From Anastrepha obliqua (lineage: Eukaryota; Arthropoda; Insecta; Diptera; Tephritidae), in NCBI RefSeq assembly GCF_027943255.1, contig NC_072895.1:41018001-41082000 (forward strand): a DNA stretch of 64,000 bases, written 5' to 3'. Positions 45,220 to 55,239 of this stretch are shown piece by piece. Below the pieces are notes generated by a model that saw only the letters and a list, made by a program, of their open reading frames with translations, was not told the origin of the DNA and did not search any database. Position 1 is the stretch's first letter. The number at the start of each line of letters is the position of its first letter. The translations under genes and the position numbers were made by a program.

Positions 45220-45960
45220 TCGAAAAATGTTCATCAATATTTCAAACTTTTGAAGTAGAGAGTAAAAAATAATTGGGTATGCAGTTTTTTCCACATTAAA
45301 TTTTTACTGCATATATAATATTAAAGTGACAGTTTCTAGTGCTTCAAAGCTCTGGTTGATTTTTTGACGATGTTGTCGTTTTTCCCCATGCAAACGTCCA
45401 TTTGATGCCGAGAAATTTTCATCCAAATTTTAAACTTTTTAAAAAGAATGTAAAAAAAATGGATACACACTTTTTTCCATATTAAATTTTGACCGTGTTA
45501 AAGTGTTAGGATGATGTGGTTTAAAATTCTGGTTGAAGGTTGATTTCCGTGACGATGTTGCCTATTTTTTTCATGCAGCAACAAATGGGTGTAGAGAAAT
45601 TTTCATCAAAATTGCAAACTTTTTAATCAGAATGTAAAACAAGGTTGGTCTTACTATATTAAAGTACAAGGGTGAAGTGGTTTAAAATTCTGGTTGGTGA
45701 TTGACTTTCGTGACGATGTTGCCTATTTTCTTCATGCAATGCCCATTTGTTGTTGAAACATTTTCATCAAAATTTCAAACTCTTTAGTATGTATGTAGAA
45801 TGTATAAAAAATTTGGATTTTTTAATGAGAATGTAAGAACAAATTCTGGTTTTTTCTACATTAACTTTTGTAAGTCAGAAGTGGCTTAAATTCTGATTCA
45901 TGGTTGATTTCCTCGACGATGTTGCCTATTTTCTCCATGCAATGAATGGTCGTCTTTTAC
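45220..45960. repeat. degenerate ~160-200 bp tandem repeat, 4+ units
   Basis: Each unit has the order CATCAAAATTTCAAACTTTTTAA, AGAATGTAAAA, TTCTGGTTGA and GACGATGTTGCCTATTTT, then a C/T-rich stretch and CATGCAA. GACGATGTTG is at 45366, 45551, 45712 and 45915 (spacings 185, 161 and 203). Looser single units lie at 47240-47400 and 52030-52240, the latter two flanking the copia element. Confidence 0.75.
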
Positions 45961-47429
45961 TTACTTTTATTTTTATTTTAATTTACTTATTTCAGCAGAC
46001 AAAACAAAAATTACAGACTTGACAAAAATGTAAAGGAAAACCAGCCAAATGTGCCAACTAAAATATTAGCAATCAATATATATATGTATAAAAAATAAAA
46101 TTTATAATTTTTACAAAACTAGATTTAGATAGAGAGAAACTAACGCGGAAGGCTACAATCTACAATTAGCTATATTTTTACAAAAACATTATGAATATTA
46201 AAAAGGCAAAAAAAAAAATGAAAACTGGTGAAAATATAATGATTCCATTATTTTGTCCGCAAGTGCATATGCAAATATATTTGCTCTAAAGAAAAGAGCG
46301 CACCAGTTGTGCTATGCTGCTTCTTAGTCTCACATTATTGCGGTTTTCAGCTCACCTCATTCTTTGCAACTTAAACTCTCACTCAGTCACATTAGACTGC
46401 ATTTACGTAGTTTTTATCTATCTGCAGTGTTGTTAGTTGTCACTCTCGTCCGTAAATATGCCATGTCGTTGTTATAGCCGCTGCTGCTGTTTATTTTTGT
46501 ATGCAAGCAGTGATATGCCACTGGTCAGTCAGTCATTTGTTTGCTTTGTTGCAGCCACTTTCCGCTCCACTGATTACTTCACTCTTGCAATAAATTCACT
46601 AATGCATACTTATACATATTCATAAACATCCACTTATACATACACACTTTTGCACACATTTATATACAATATTCATTTAGTTCGTACGTACTATTCAAAT
46701 AAGTGCTCAAGCTCGACCAGCACTGAAGTTGATTAACACCACTTCTCACCACATTTGATAGGTGCGAGGTGATACATTTCCCTGTGTGCATGCGAGTCTT
46801 GATTGTTTAAGCGTTTTGCTCGTAATTAAGCAATTTGAGTCGTTAACTGCTCTTTTTTTAGTGCGGTAGAATATTTAGGTGTGTATAAGTAAGTTAATGC
46901 ATGCTTATAAATTTGCTTTAATTAGCCGTTAAATGGGACTGTACGTTCGCAGATTTATCGGAACTAATTAACTGCATTTTTCGCAAAGTTCTTGTAAACG
47001 TCAAGCGAAAAGTAAGAAACATTTATATTCTTTAGCGTAGAAGGAAGGAAGCATACATGAAAAATAGAGAGATTGCATTCATCTTTGTTTGTGCAGAAAA
47101 CTCCCTTGAATTAAATTTTAGGACGTCGCAAAATTCTCAAAGCACCACACCTGAATTGACAAGTTATTTAATTTTTTTTGTGTTTTATAAAAATGTTATT
47201 TATTCCGTAACAAACATCACATAAGACCTATTTATAAAAATCCTATTAATTTGCATCAAAATTTCAAACTTTTGAATCAGAATTAATAAAAAAAGTTTTG
47301 GATGCGTAGTATTATAGCCCATTAAATCTTAGTGTAAGCAAGTTTCAGAAGACTGAAAGATCTCGTTGATTTTTGACAATTTTCCCCCTTACTGTGCTGC
47401 GCGCATTTGCTCCATAAATAGTGAGTAAA
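45961..47429. other. unassigned, host-like noncoding sequence
   Basis: 46280-47000 has ordinary composition with several TAATTA/AATTAA homeodomain-type sites and may be conserved noncoding DNA. 47240-47400 holds one degenerate unit of the preceding repeat. No gene recognised. Confidence 0.4.
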
Positions 47430-47434
47430 ATTGC
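47430..47434. repeat. target site duplication (left) of copia element
   Basis: ATTGC directly precedes the 5' LTR; the same five bases follow the 3' LTR at 51879-51883. Confidence 0.92.
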
Positions 47435-47609
47435 TGTTGAAAATGCAACTCTATTCACATATTCATGCAACTCTGCTTTTGGTTTTTGTTGAAACAACAC
47501 TAATTTTCTATTACTGTACTTCACTTGTATTTTGACTTTCATTGAATAAACACCATATATATATTATATTCAAAAGTAACGATCAAGAAGAATAAGTTTA
47601 CTTCCAACA
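47435..47609 (+). repeat. copia 5' LTR
   Basis: 175 bp, starting TGTTGAAAATGC and ending CTTCCAACA; no difference from the 3' LTR was seen on reading. It contains a TATATATATTATAT stretch near its middle/end that could serve as promoter. Confidence 0.95.
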
Positions 47610-47623
47610 GGTTATGGGCCCAG
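47609..47623 (+). other. primer-binding site (half tRNA-iMet)
   Basis: GGTTATGGGCCCAG at the 5' LTR boundary matches the copia-type half-molecule initiator-Met tRNA primer site. It marks where minus-strand DNA synthesis starts. Confidence 0.8.
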
Positions 47624-47689
47624 GTGCAAATTCCTGGCAACCAAATCAAAGTAATTGTGTATTACGAAGTGCGAAGTAATTGTGCCACC

Positions 47690-50600
47690 ATGAGTTCGTT
47701 GTTCAACATTGAAAAATTAGACGAATCTAATTATGAATCATGGAGCCTGCAAATACAAAGTGTGCTAGTGCATCAGGATTTATGGTCTGTTACGTTCGGA
47801 GAGACTCCATGTCCAGATGAAGGTGCCAAAGAAAGTGATGTGCTCTTGTGGAAAGCAAAAAATGACAAGGCAAAAGCAACTATAATTTTAAGTATTACGC
47901 CCATGCAAATTGGCTATGTAAAAAATAGCAAAACAGCGAGTGAAGCATGGAAAAGTCTAGAAGAAGTGCATAGACCGAAAGGGCCGGTGCGAAAAGTCAC
48001 TTTGTTCAAGCAATTACTTTCAATGCGAATGGCAGACGGTGAGTGTGTCCAGCAATACATTTGCAAGTTTATCTCAATTGCGGAAAAGTTAGCAGGGATT
48101 GGCGTAGGCTTCCAAGACGATTTGTTCGTTATAATGCTACTTGCAAGTCTCCCAAAATCCTACGAAAGTTTAGTGGTAGCTTTAGAATCTCGTGATGAGC
48201 TTCCTAAACTCAATGCAGTAAAAATAAAATTAATTGAAGAGGGCGAACGGCGTAAAGCATACAATTCAGAATACGTTGAAGGTAACGCGCAAGCATTCGT
48301 AGCGCAAGAAATGGCAAAGTCACAAAAAAAGTTGTCTACAAATACAAAAACATACGAAAGAACAAGTACAGTAGTCAAAAGCAATGACAAAAACAAACGG
48401 TCGAATTTCAAATGCTACAGCTGCGGCAAAAAAGGTCACTTTGCTGCTCAGTGCAAAGAAAAAGAACGTGAAAATTCATCACAACAAAACGCAAAGAAAA
48501 ACGGTTTATTTGCGGCAGCTACAGACAGAATTTTGCATACAGATGCTTGGTGTATCGACAGCGGCGCTTCATCTCATTTGTGTTGTCAACGCAACATGTT
48601 CGATAAGTTCGAAGTTTGCAACGAAACGATTATGTTAGCTGGTCAAAATAAAATGACAGCAACAGGCAGAGGAGTTGTACGAATACAAACAAAAGAGTCT
48701 GATGTCACACTTGTCGACGTTTTATATGTAGCAGATTTACAATGCAACTTTGTGTCCGTGTCAAAGGCAGTTAAGGGTGGTTACATAGTACAATTCAAGG
48801 AAAACAATGCAACAATCATGGATGAGCACGGGGCAAAAATCTTAAGTGCTAAACAGGTCAGTGATCTTTATTTATTTGAAACAAATAAAAATCAATTATA
48901 TTTTGCGAGGAAATCATCTGATGACGCAATAAAATGGCATGAGCGCTTCGGGCACTTGAACTTCACAAGTTTGAGAGAGCTAAGCAGTAAACAAATGGTG
49001 CGTGGACTCAATGTAAACATACCAGCAGATGTCAAATGTGCTTTGTGCATGTCTAGCAAATGCAGTCAGCGTCCGTATAGCAGTTCAGAAAATACAGCAG
49101 CAGATGTGCTAGGAGTCGTCCATACCGATGTATGTGGCCCTATAAGTGTAGCATCAATTGGAGGTGCAAAATACTTTTTAACATTTACTGATGATAAAAC
49201 TCGATACGTCGTAGTATATTTTATTAAACATAAAGGTGAGGCCTTTGATAAGTTCAAAGAATATAAGGCGATGGTAGAATGCCAGACAGGTAAAAAATTG
49301 AAAGTCCTAAGAAGCGATAACGGGACTGAATTTATAAACAAACGTTTTGATGAGTTTTTAAAAGCGAATGGTATATTGCGGCAATTGACAGTACCATATA
49401 CGCCACAACAAAACGGCGTAGCAGAGAGGTTAAACCGAACGCTTATCGAGATGGCGAGATGCATGTTGCTTAGTGCAAATGTTGGGGAGTCACTATGGGC
49501 AGAGGCAGTGGCGACGGCAGCTTATTTGAGAAATCGTGCACCAACAAAATCATTGGGAACTGTGACACCATACGAAGCATGGTTTGGTAGAAAGCCAACA
49601 GTAGTACACTTACGCGCATTTGGATCATATGCAGTTGCACTCGATAAATGTCAACGTGGTAAGTTCAAACCAAGAGGTAAGGAGTATACCATGGTAGGTT
49701 ACTCAGATACGGCAAAAGCCTACAGATTGTATGATCGCAAATCGAATCGCTTAATTGTAAGCAGAGATGTGTATTTTATAGAGAAACAAAATGCATATAA
49801 GCAAAACTATGAGATAGCACATACAAATGAAAATAGTACGGCGAGCGTAGATGATAATGTTAATGAAGTTAATATTGAAATTTCAAATAATGCGCAACCA
49901 GATGTCAATGTACATAACAATATCGAACAAGAAAATGTTATTGAAATCGCTCCTGATGTTACATATTCAGACAGAAGCGATGATGATTTTGAATCGGCAG
50001 AAGAAGATGCAGTAGAGCCAAGACGTTGCGCAGGTAGACCTAGAATGATACGTACAGGTAGTGTTGGTAGGCCAAGAAAGGCATATAATTATTTGAGTCT
50101 TATGCAAAAGGAAGATGTCAAAATACCTGATACTGTAAACGAAGCAATGGCAAGTGAATTGTCAGAATATTGGTATGATGCTATGCAAAACGAATATGAG
50201 TCACTAATGAAAAACAAAACATGGGAACTTGTAGAGCTTCCCGCCGGACAAAAATTAGTGCGTAATAAATGGGTATTTTCTATAAAGCGAAATAAAGAAG
50301 GTGACATAGAGCGTTTTAAAGCTAGATTGGTAGCGAAGGGTTGTTCGCAAGTTTATGGCGTGAACTACACTGAAACGTTTTCTCCTGTGGTTCGCTATAG
50401 TACAATCAGAATGATATTTGCTATTGCGGCAGAATATAGGCTACATCTACACCAAATGGACGTATCGACCGCGTATTTAAATAGCGAGTTAGACGAAGAT
50501 ATTTTTATGTCACAACCAGAGATGTTTATAAATAAACGATACCCAAATCATTGTTTGAAATTAAAGAAAGCCTTGTATGGGCTTAAACAGTCGGGACGTA

Positions 50601-51661
50601 ATTGGAACATAAAACTAGATTCAGTTTTAAAGCAAATCGGTTTTAAACAATGTGAGAGCGAACCGTGTGTATATGTTAATAATCATAATGGGCAAATTAA
50701 CATAATTGCAGTGTATGTGGATGATTTGCTGATCGCATGCTCTGACTTAAATCATATGCAACGAGTGAAGAGTATGATAGCAAAACGATTTGAGGTGGTG
50801 GATAAGGGTCAAGTCCAACACTTCCTGAGCATGGAGGTTGAAAGAGAAGGCACTACTGGAGCTATATTTGTAACTCAAAAGGGGCATATAAGAAAATTAC
50901 TACGTGAACATGATATGCAGGATTGTCGACCAATTTCTGTACCTTTGGATCCTGGACATAGAGTTGATTGCAATAACGAAAAATGCAAGAAGGTTGATCA
51001 AGTAAAATACCAATCACTCATTGGATCGCTAATGTATATAGCAGTGTGCACGCGACCAGATATTTTACACTCGGTGTGTAAGCTTGCTCAAAGAAATACC
51101 AACCCACATGCAGAACATTCAGCGGCAGCGAAACGTATACTGAGGTACTTAAACACAACGCAAGATAAACGACTGAAATATTACCAAACGGGAAAACCAA
51201 TTGAATGCTTTGTGGATGCAGATTGGGGCGGCGATGTAAGTGATCGTAAGTCGTATACAGGGTACGCTATAATTTTGGCTGGAGCAGTTTTCTCTTACGA
51301 ATCGAAGAAACAGTCGACGGTAGCACTTAGCAGTACTGAAGCCGAATATATGGCTTTAACATGTGTCGTTAAAGAAGCCATTTATTTAAAACAATTGCTG
51401 AATGAAATGGAGCTTAATTGTCCTAAAGTTATGACCGTGCATGGAGATAACTTGAGTGCGATGAATCTGGTGAAGAACCCAGTTTATCATTCCAGATCAA
51501 AACATATTGATATCAGATATCACTTTATAAGAAACGTATATGAAGCTGGTGAAATTGAATTAACTTATTGTAACACCAGCAATATGATTGCAGACGTTCT
51601 TACTAAGAATTTAGCTAAACCTACTCATGAAAAGTTTGTAAAAATGTTAGGTTTAAATTGA
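47690..51661 (+). CDS. copia gag-pol polyprotein
   Basis: A 1,323-residue polyprotein. I chose the ATG at 47690 because GCCACC precedes it directly, and the in-frame extension to 47624 has no ATG. The Gag-like N-terminus (about 1-215, NY.SW motif) leads to a CCHC zinc knuckle at 242-255 (CYSCGKKGHFAAQC). The aspartic protease site is D290 (DSGASSH). The integrase has an HH-CC zinc region (about 400-450) and the DD35E triad D480, D543, E579. Reverse transcriptase spans about 850-1100, with YVDD at 1009-1012. RNase H has D1176 (VDADWGG) and SSTEAEY further on, followed by the HGDN and RSKHIDIRYHF blocks. The gene order protease-integrase-RT-RNase H defines Ty1/copia. There are no stops or frameshifts, so it is probably functional. 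Confidence 0.96.
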   Translation: MSSLFNIEKLDESNYESWSLQIQSVLVHQDLWSVTFGETPCPDEGAKESDVLLWKAKNDKAKATIILSITPMQIGYVKNSKTASEAWKSLEEVHRPKGPVRKVTLFKQLLSMRMADGECVQQYICKFISIAEKLAGIGVGFQDDLFVIMLLASLPKSYESLVVALESRDELPKLNAVKIKLIEEGERRKAYNSEYVEGNAQAFVAQEMAKSQKKLSTNTKTYERTSTVVKSNDKNKRSNFKCYSCGKKGHFAAQCKEKERENSSQQNAKKNGLFAAATDRILHTDAWCIDSGASSHLCCQRNMFDKFEVCNETIMLAGQNKMTATGRGVVRIQTKESDVTLVDVLYVADLQCNFVSVSKAVKGGYIVQFKENNATIMDEHGAKILSAKQVSDLYLFETNKNQLYFARKSSDDAIKWHERFGHLNFTSLRELSSKQMVRGLNVNIPADVKCALCMSSKCSQRPYSSSENTAADVLGVVHTDVCGPISVASIGGAKYFLTFTDDKTRYVVVYFIKHKGEAFDKFKEYKAMVECQTGKKLKVLRSDNGTEFINKRFDEFLKANGILRQLTVPYTPQQNGVAERLNRTLIEMARCMLLSANVGESLWAEAVATAAYLRNRAPTKSLGTVTPYEAWFGRKPTVVHLRAFGSYAVALDKCQRGKFKPRGKEYTMVGYSDTAKAYRLYDRKSNRLIVSRDVYFIEKQNAYKQNYEIAHTNENSTASVDDNVNEVNIEISNNAQPDVNVHNNIEQENVIEIAPDVTYSDRSDDDFESAEEDAVEPRRCAGRPRMIRTGSVGRPRKAYNYLSLMQKEDVKIPDTVNEAMASELSEYWYDAMQNEYESLMKNKTWELVELPAGQKLVRNKWVFSIKRNKEGDIERFKARLVAKGCSQVYGVNYTETFSPVVRYSTIRMIFAIAAEYRLHLHQMDVSTAYLNSELDEDIFMSQPEMFINKRYPNHCLKLKKALYGLKQSGRNWNIKLDSVLKQIGFKQCESEPCVYVNNHNGQINIIAVYVDDLLIACSDLNHMQRVKSMIAKRFEVVDKGQVQHFLSMEVEREGTTGAIFVTQKGHIRKLLREHDMQDCRPISVPLDPGHRVDCNNEKCKKVDQVKYQSLIGSLMYIAVCTRPDILHSVCKLAQRNTNPHAEHSAAAKRILRYLNTTQDKRLKYYQTGKPIECFVDADWGGDVSDRKSYTGYAIILAGAVFSYESKKQSTVALSSTEAEYMALTCVVKEAIYLKQLLNEMELNCPKVMTVHGDNLSAMNLVKNPVYHSRSKHIDIRYHFIRNVYEAGEIELTYCNTSNMIADVLTKNLAKPTHEKFVKMLGLN

Positions 51662-51690
51662 AATGAAATATTTTATTGCTTGAATATGTT

Positions 51691-51703
51691 CATTGAGGAG
51701 GAG
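51691..51703 (+). other. copia polypurine tract
   Basis: CATTGAGGAGGAG abuts the 3' LTR and would prime plus-strand DNA synthesis. Confidence 0.8.
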
Positions 51704-51878
51704 TGTTGAAAATGCAACTCTATTCACATATTCATGCAACTCTGCTTTTGGTTTTTGTTGAAACAACACTAATTTTCTATTACTGTACTTCACTTGTATT
51801 TTGACTTTCATTGAATAAACACCATATATATATTATATTCAAAAGTAACGATCAAGAAGAATAAGTTTACTTCCAACA
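51704..51878 (+). repeat. copia 3' LTR
   Basis: 175 bp, read as identical to the 5' LTR; followed by the ATTGC duplication (51879-51883). Confidence 0.95.
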
Positions 51879-51883
51879 ATTGC

Positions 51884-52240
51884 TATAGTAAAAGGACTTA
51901 TAAACAAGTTCTGACTATTTTTTTGGTTCTTATCAATTTTAGTAATTTTTTTATTTATGCAAATATGGTTCATTCTTCTACAAAACCATATACATCCAAG
52001 CCATAAAATTAAAAAAAAAAATTAAAAAGTTTCAAAAAAATTTTATATCATTTATTAATCAGAATTTATAGAAAAATTTCGAGTATGTAGTTTTAGAGCT
52101 CATTGAATTTAACTACAACAAAGTTGAAATTTCATATAACACACAAATTGCTTTGGTTTTTGAATTTATATTTTTTGGTTTGCTGGTGGTCTTTTCCATT
52201 TTTTCCATGTCATGTAATTAACGATCGATATTTTTGTAAA
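51884..52240. other. AT-rich relic repeat (continuation of the copia target)
   Basis: Contains ATTAATCAGAATTTATAG...GTATGTAGTTTTAGAGC and a pyrimidine-rich stretch ending CCATGTCATG, the order seen in the units at 45220-45960. It shows the copia and the next mariner both landed in this old repeat. Confidence 0.5.
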
Positions 52241-52242
52241 TA

Positions 52243-53171
52243 CCTTCTACTCAAATATGAACAAGACGGTATCAATAAAACGGTCCGCGGATGACATATG
52301 GCAAAAATAAATTTTTTATTTTTTGGTAGGACTGTTATAAGCTTACATGGCAAATTTCAGCGTGATATGTCACATAGTTTGTTTTCTGTGCTACTGTAAA
52401 CAAGTCAAGCTCGAGTGTGTTCTTCAAATTCTCTTTTATGACTTCAATTGTCTCAAAATGTTTTCCACGGAGCGGCAACTTGAGCTTGGGAAACAGGAAA
52501 AAGTCACATGGAGCCATATCAGGCGAATGCGGTGCTTATGGGATGATATTAACATTATTTTTGTTCAAATAATCGCGAACAAGACGTGATGTGTGAGCTG
52601 GTGCATTATCGTGATGCAAGAACCATGACTTGTTGTCCCACAATTCCTTCCTTTTAAGACGAATATTCTCGCGCAAACGCTTTAAAACGTCTAAATAATA
52701 TTCAGCATTAACCGATCGGCCTTGCGGAAGGAACTCCGAGTGCACTACACCTTCGTAATCGAAAAAAACAGTCAGCATAACCTTAATTTTTGAGCGACTT
52801 TGGCCTGGCTTTTTGGGTTGATGTACGGCCCCTTTTTGAACGATTTGTACCACTGGAAAACACGCGATAGAGCAGAGTCCCCATAGGTTGTCTGCAACAT
52901 TTTTAAGGCGTCTGAAGCCGAAATTTTGTTGGAATAACAAAATTTCAAACAAATTCTTTGTTCAACTTGAATTTCCATCGTTAAATTCGAAGAACACACT
53001 CGAGCTTGACTTGTTTACAGTAGCACAGAAAACAAACTATGTGACATATCACGCTGAAATTTGCCATGTAAGCTTATAACAGTCCTACCAAAAAATAAAA
53101 AATTTATTTTTGCCATATGTCATCCGCGGACCGTTTTATTGATACCGTCCCATTCATATTTGAGTAGAAGG
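52243..53171 (-). mobile_element. internally deleted mariner with ~183 bp terminal inverted repeats
   Basis: A 929 bp element flanked by TA (52241-52242 and 53172-53173). The terminal repeats 52243-52425 and 52989-53171 are nearly identical (CCTTCTACTCAAATATGA outward end). They are much longer than the ~30 bp usual for mariners. A broken - strand transposase lies between, with its C-terminus running into the left repeat. The match between ends and lack of a usable gene suggest mobilisation in trans. A solo copy of one end is at 3889-4065. Confidence 0.92.
52335..52999 (-). pseudogene. mariner transposase remnant, middle deleted
   Basis: The N-terminal helix-turn-helix starts at MEIQVEQRICLKFC (about 52980), then VFQWYKSFKKG (about 52830-52870). 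The sequence jumps to PKKPGQSRSKIKVMLTVFFDYEG (about 52740-52815), so the segment with the first catalytic Asp is deleted. HHDNAPAHTSR (second Asp, about 52600) and SPDMAPCDFFLF (third Asp, about 52510) remain, 34 residues apart. A TAA at 52536-52538 replaces a Gln codon between them. It cannot encode an active enzyme. The C-terminal tail is most similar in this window to the fragment at 62368-62802. Confidence 0.88.
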
Positions 53172-53173
53172 TA

Positions 53174-54329
53174 GAAGAAAACATCCAACATCATCAGAAA
53201 AAAAAAATTCTCAAAATTTATAGTGGATTGTGATTAACCTTAAACTTGTACTTTATTATATTAGATTTTAGTGCATAAAACTGAATACCCAAACATTTTC
53301 TAAAAATTCTAAAATTCTGAATAAAAAATGTAGAATTTCGCTGGAAATTAGATTAATGTTTGAACATTTTATACGAAGTTCAAAATTTAAATATATCCAG
53401 TTTTTATTATGGAATAAAATAGATTTCTATTATTATAAAAAACTAAATTTTTAATAATAATTAAAATAATAGAAAAATATTATGTATCGAAAATGTCCTG
53501 ATTGCTCTCAGTTTTATAGTATGTATGTGTCTATGGGTGATACAGGCCTACTGGGGAGCCGAGCACCCAATACTGACCTGTATATCTCTATGGTAGTGGG
53601 TAAACTTAAAATTTCCAATTTTTATTTAAATAATACCCAATTAATCTGGTTACCGTTGTGACTTCACTGACGAAAGCTATAAAAATCGCATTTTTTGGCA
53701 GCGAGAGAAAGGCTTTTCCAACTAGTCATGGTATTGCTTTTTTAAAGCACAACGCCTGGAGGTACGAAAAATATTACACAAAAAATATCCTTACCTACAC
53801 TTGAAGGCAGTGGTCTAGGCATGTCGCTTGTGGGCTAAGTGGCTAAAAACAATGTCGCTTAAGCAGCACTAAAGTGTTTCACATCAAAATTGTTTGATGT
53901 AGAATTCTCTAGCGAGCAGAGAAGTGGTTAATTGAAGGCGGCTATTATTAAAATTATCGCTCATATGAATTTTTAGCTTTTATGACTCCGTTCACTGTTC
54001 AGAGGATATTAAAAATTGTTGTATTTTTTAAGTGTAGAACTTTCATTTTCGTTGAATTTCTAACTACATAAAATTCTTTCAACATAACAACAAAGTTCTA
54101 AAAACCTTAACATAGAGTCCACAAAGCTGTTAAGTTCTATTGCTGGTAGAAATAAGAGAGCCAAGTTTAGTGCAATGACAAATTCTCTTAACTGCGCGAA
54201 TGCTAAAGGTTTACAGAAAAGCTTGCTACTCTGCTAAACAACAAACACACATTTAATCATTTGCAAAGAGACAAAAGAACTTTCGTCCTTCTGAACAGCT
54301 CTGTACAGCCATTGCTATTTAACAGCACA
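53174..54329. other. unassigned sequence
   Basis: 53250-53345 carries the dispersed AT-rich repeat in inverted orientation (AATACCCAA...TTCTGAATAAAAAAT). 53480-54300 is ordinary noncoding DNA. No gene recognised. Confidence 0.4.
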
Positions 54330-55140
54330 AGTTAACAGCAACTGTCCACGAAAAATCCGAGCAGCTTCAACACCACCTCAACACAGATTGCGTTCATGGA
54401 CCGTCGACTGTTCGCTGTTGGCTGTTGGCGGTGCGCATGGCACGGAGCCGGCGCGCCTGCCACAGCCACAGCCATTGACAAATTCAAAGCCAAAACCAAA
54501 GCCACAGTTATTGCTGCTGCCACCTGCCACTTGCAAGACGTTACTGTTAAAGCAAACGAGGCAAGATAGGCAAAAAACAAAACTTACACAAACCGAGTAG
54601 GCGAGCAGGCGAACGAATAAGCTCCATCCACAGCAATCAAACGACGCATCGTGAAAGCCGAGTCGCGCTAATTGTTTGTGTCATATTGTGTCAGTGGAGT
54701 CGGAGTCAGTTTGTTTTTATACGTTGTCCATTTAACATCTGTGATGCTCGTTGTGGCGGACAGAGCGAATGACGACGACGCGCCAACGAAACGCCAAAAC
54801 ACTAGAATTCCAAACGAAACTTTTCGAATTGCGTTAAAGAAACTGCGGTGACGACGATCGCGAAATATAAACGAAAAGTGTGAACAAGCGGAAGGAATAG
54901 TGAAGTTTGCGTGAGCGGTTGAGCGCGGTCGGACGGCTGATTGGTAGAGCGGTTGAGTGGGTGAACGGGGAAACGGCTTTAAAGCGACGGCAAAGCGAAT
55001 GGAAGCAAAGCCTGTGGTGCACATAAATTCTAACGGAAATGAGAGCGGTCGAACATAATTAAGTAGAGAAGACAGTGCGAAACGCGAGCGTCTACAGCGA
55101 AGTGCATATTTTGTAGCACACGCGTACACATACACACATA
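54330..55140 (+). promoter_or_regulatory. GC/CpG-rich island, candidate host promoter or 5' exon
   Basis: For about 800 bp the sequence is visibly GC- and CpG-richer than its surroundings (GACGACGACGCGCCAACG, GGTTGAGCGCGGTCGGACGG). Initiator-like TCAGT motifs occur near 54692 and 54707. It gives way to A-rich DNA that is dense in stop codons. Open frames on either strand (82, 70 and 193 codons) overlap and show no family motif; the signal-peptide-like one is Ala/Val-rich by composition. A TSS with a long untranslated first exon is the simplest reading, but unproven. Confidence 0.3.
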
Positions 55141-55239
55141 AACAAATGTGTATGAATGCGCGAATTTGCATTTGATTGCAGAAGGAGTATTTGTCATCCG
55201 GTTGCTGCGGCAAATGGAATATTGTACTTTTATCTTTTA

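Larger units (their letters stand above)
47435..51878 (+). mobile_element. complete Ty1/copia LTR retrotransposon, recently inserted
   Basis: This 4,444 bp element has two 175 bp LTRs that read as identical (47435-47609 and 51704-51878, TGTTG...CAACA) and a 5 bp target duplication. Its primer-binding site GGTTATGGGCCCAG overlaps the 5' LTR boundary; copia-type elements use this half-molecule initiator-Met tRNA site. It has one uninterrupted polyprotein and a purine-rich tract CATTGAGGAGGAG just before the 3' LTR. It is inserted into an old AT-rich repeat, which continues on both sides. Everything needed for retrotransposition appears present. Confidence 0.97.

Noticed and set aside
47624..47689. 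Extending the copia protein upstream to 47624
   Set aside because: That position is GTG; the first ATG in frame, at 47690, follows GCCACC and is the better start.
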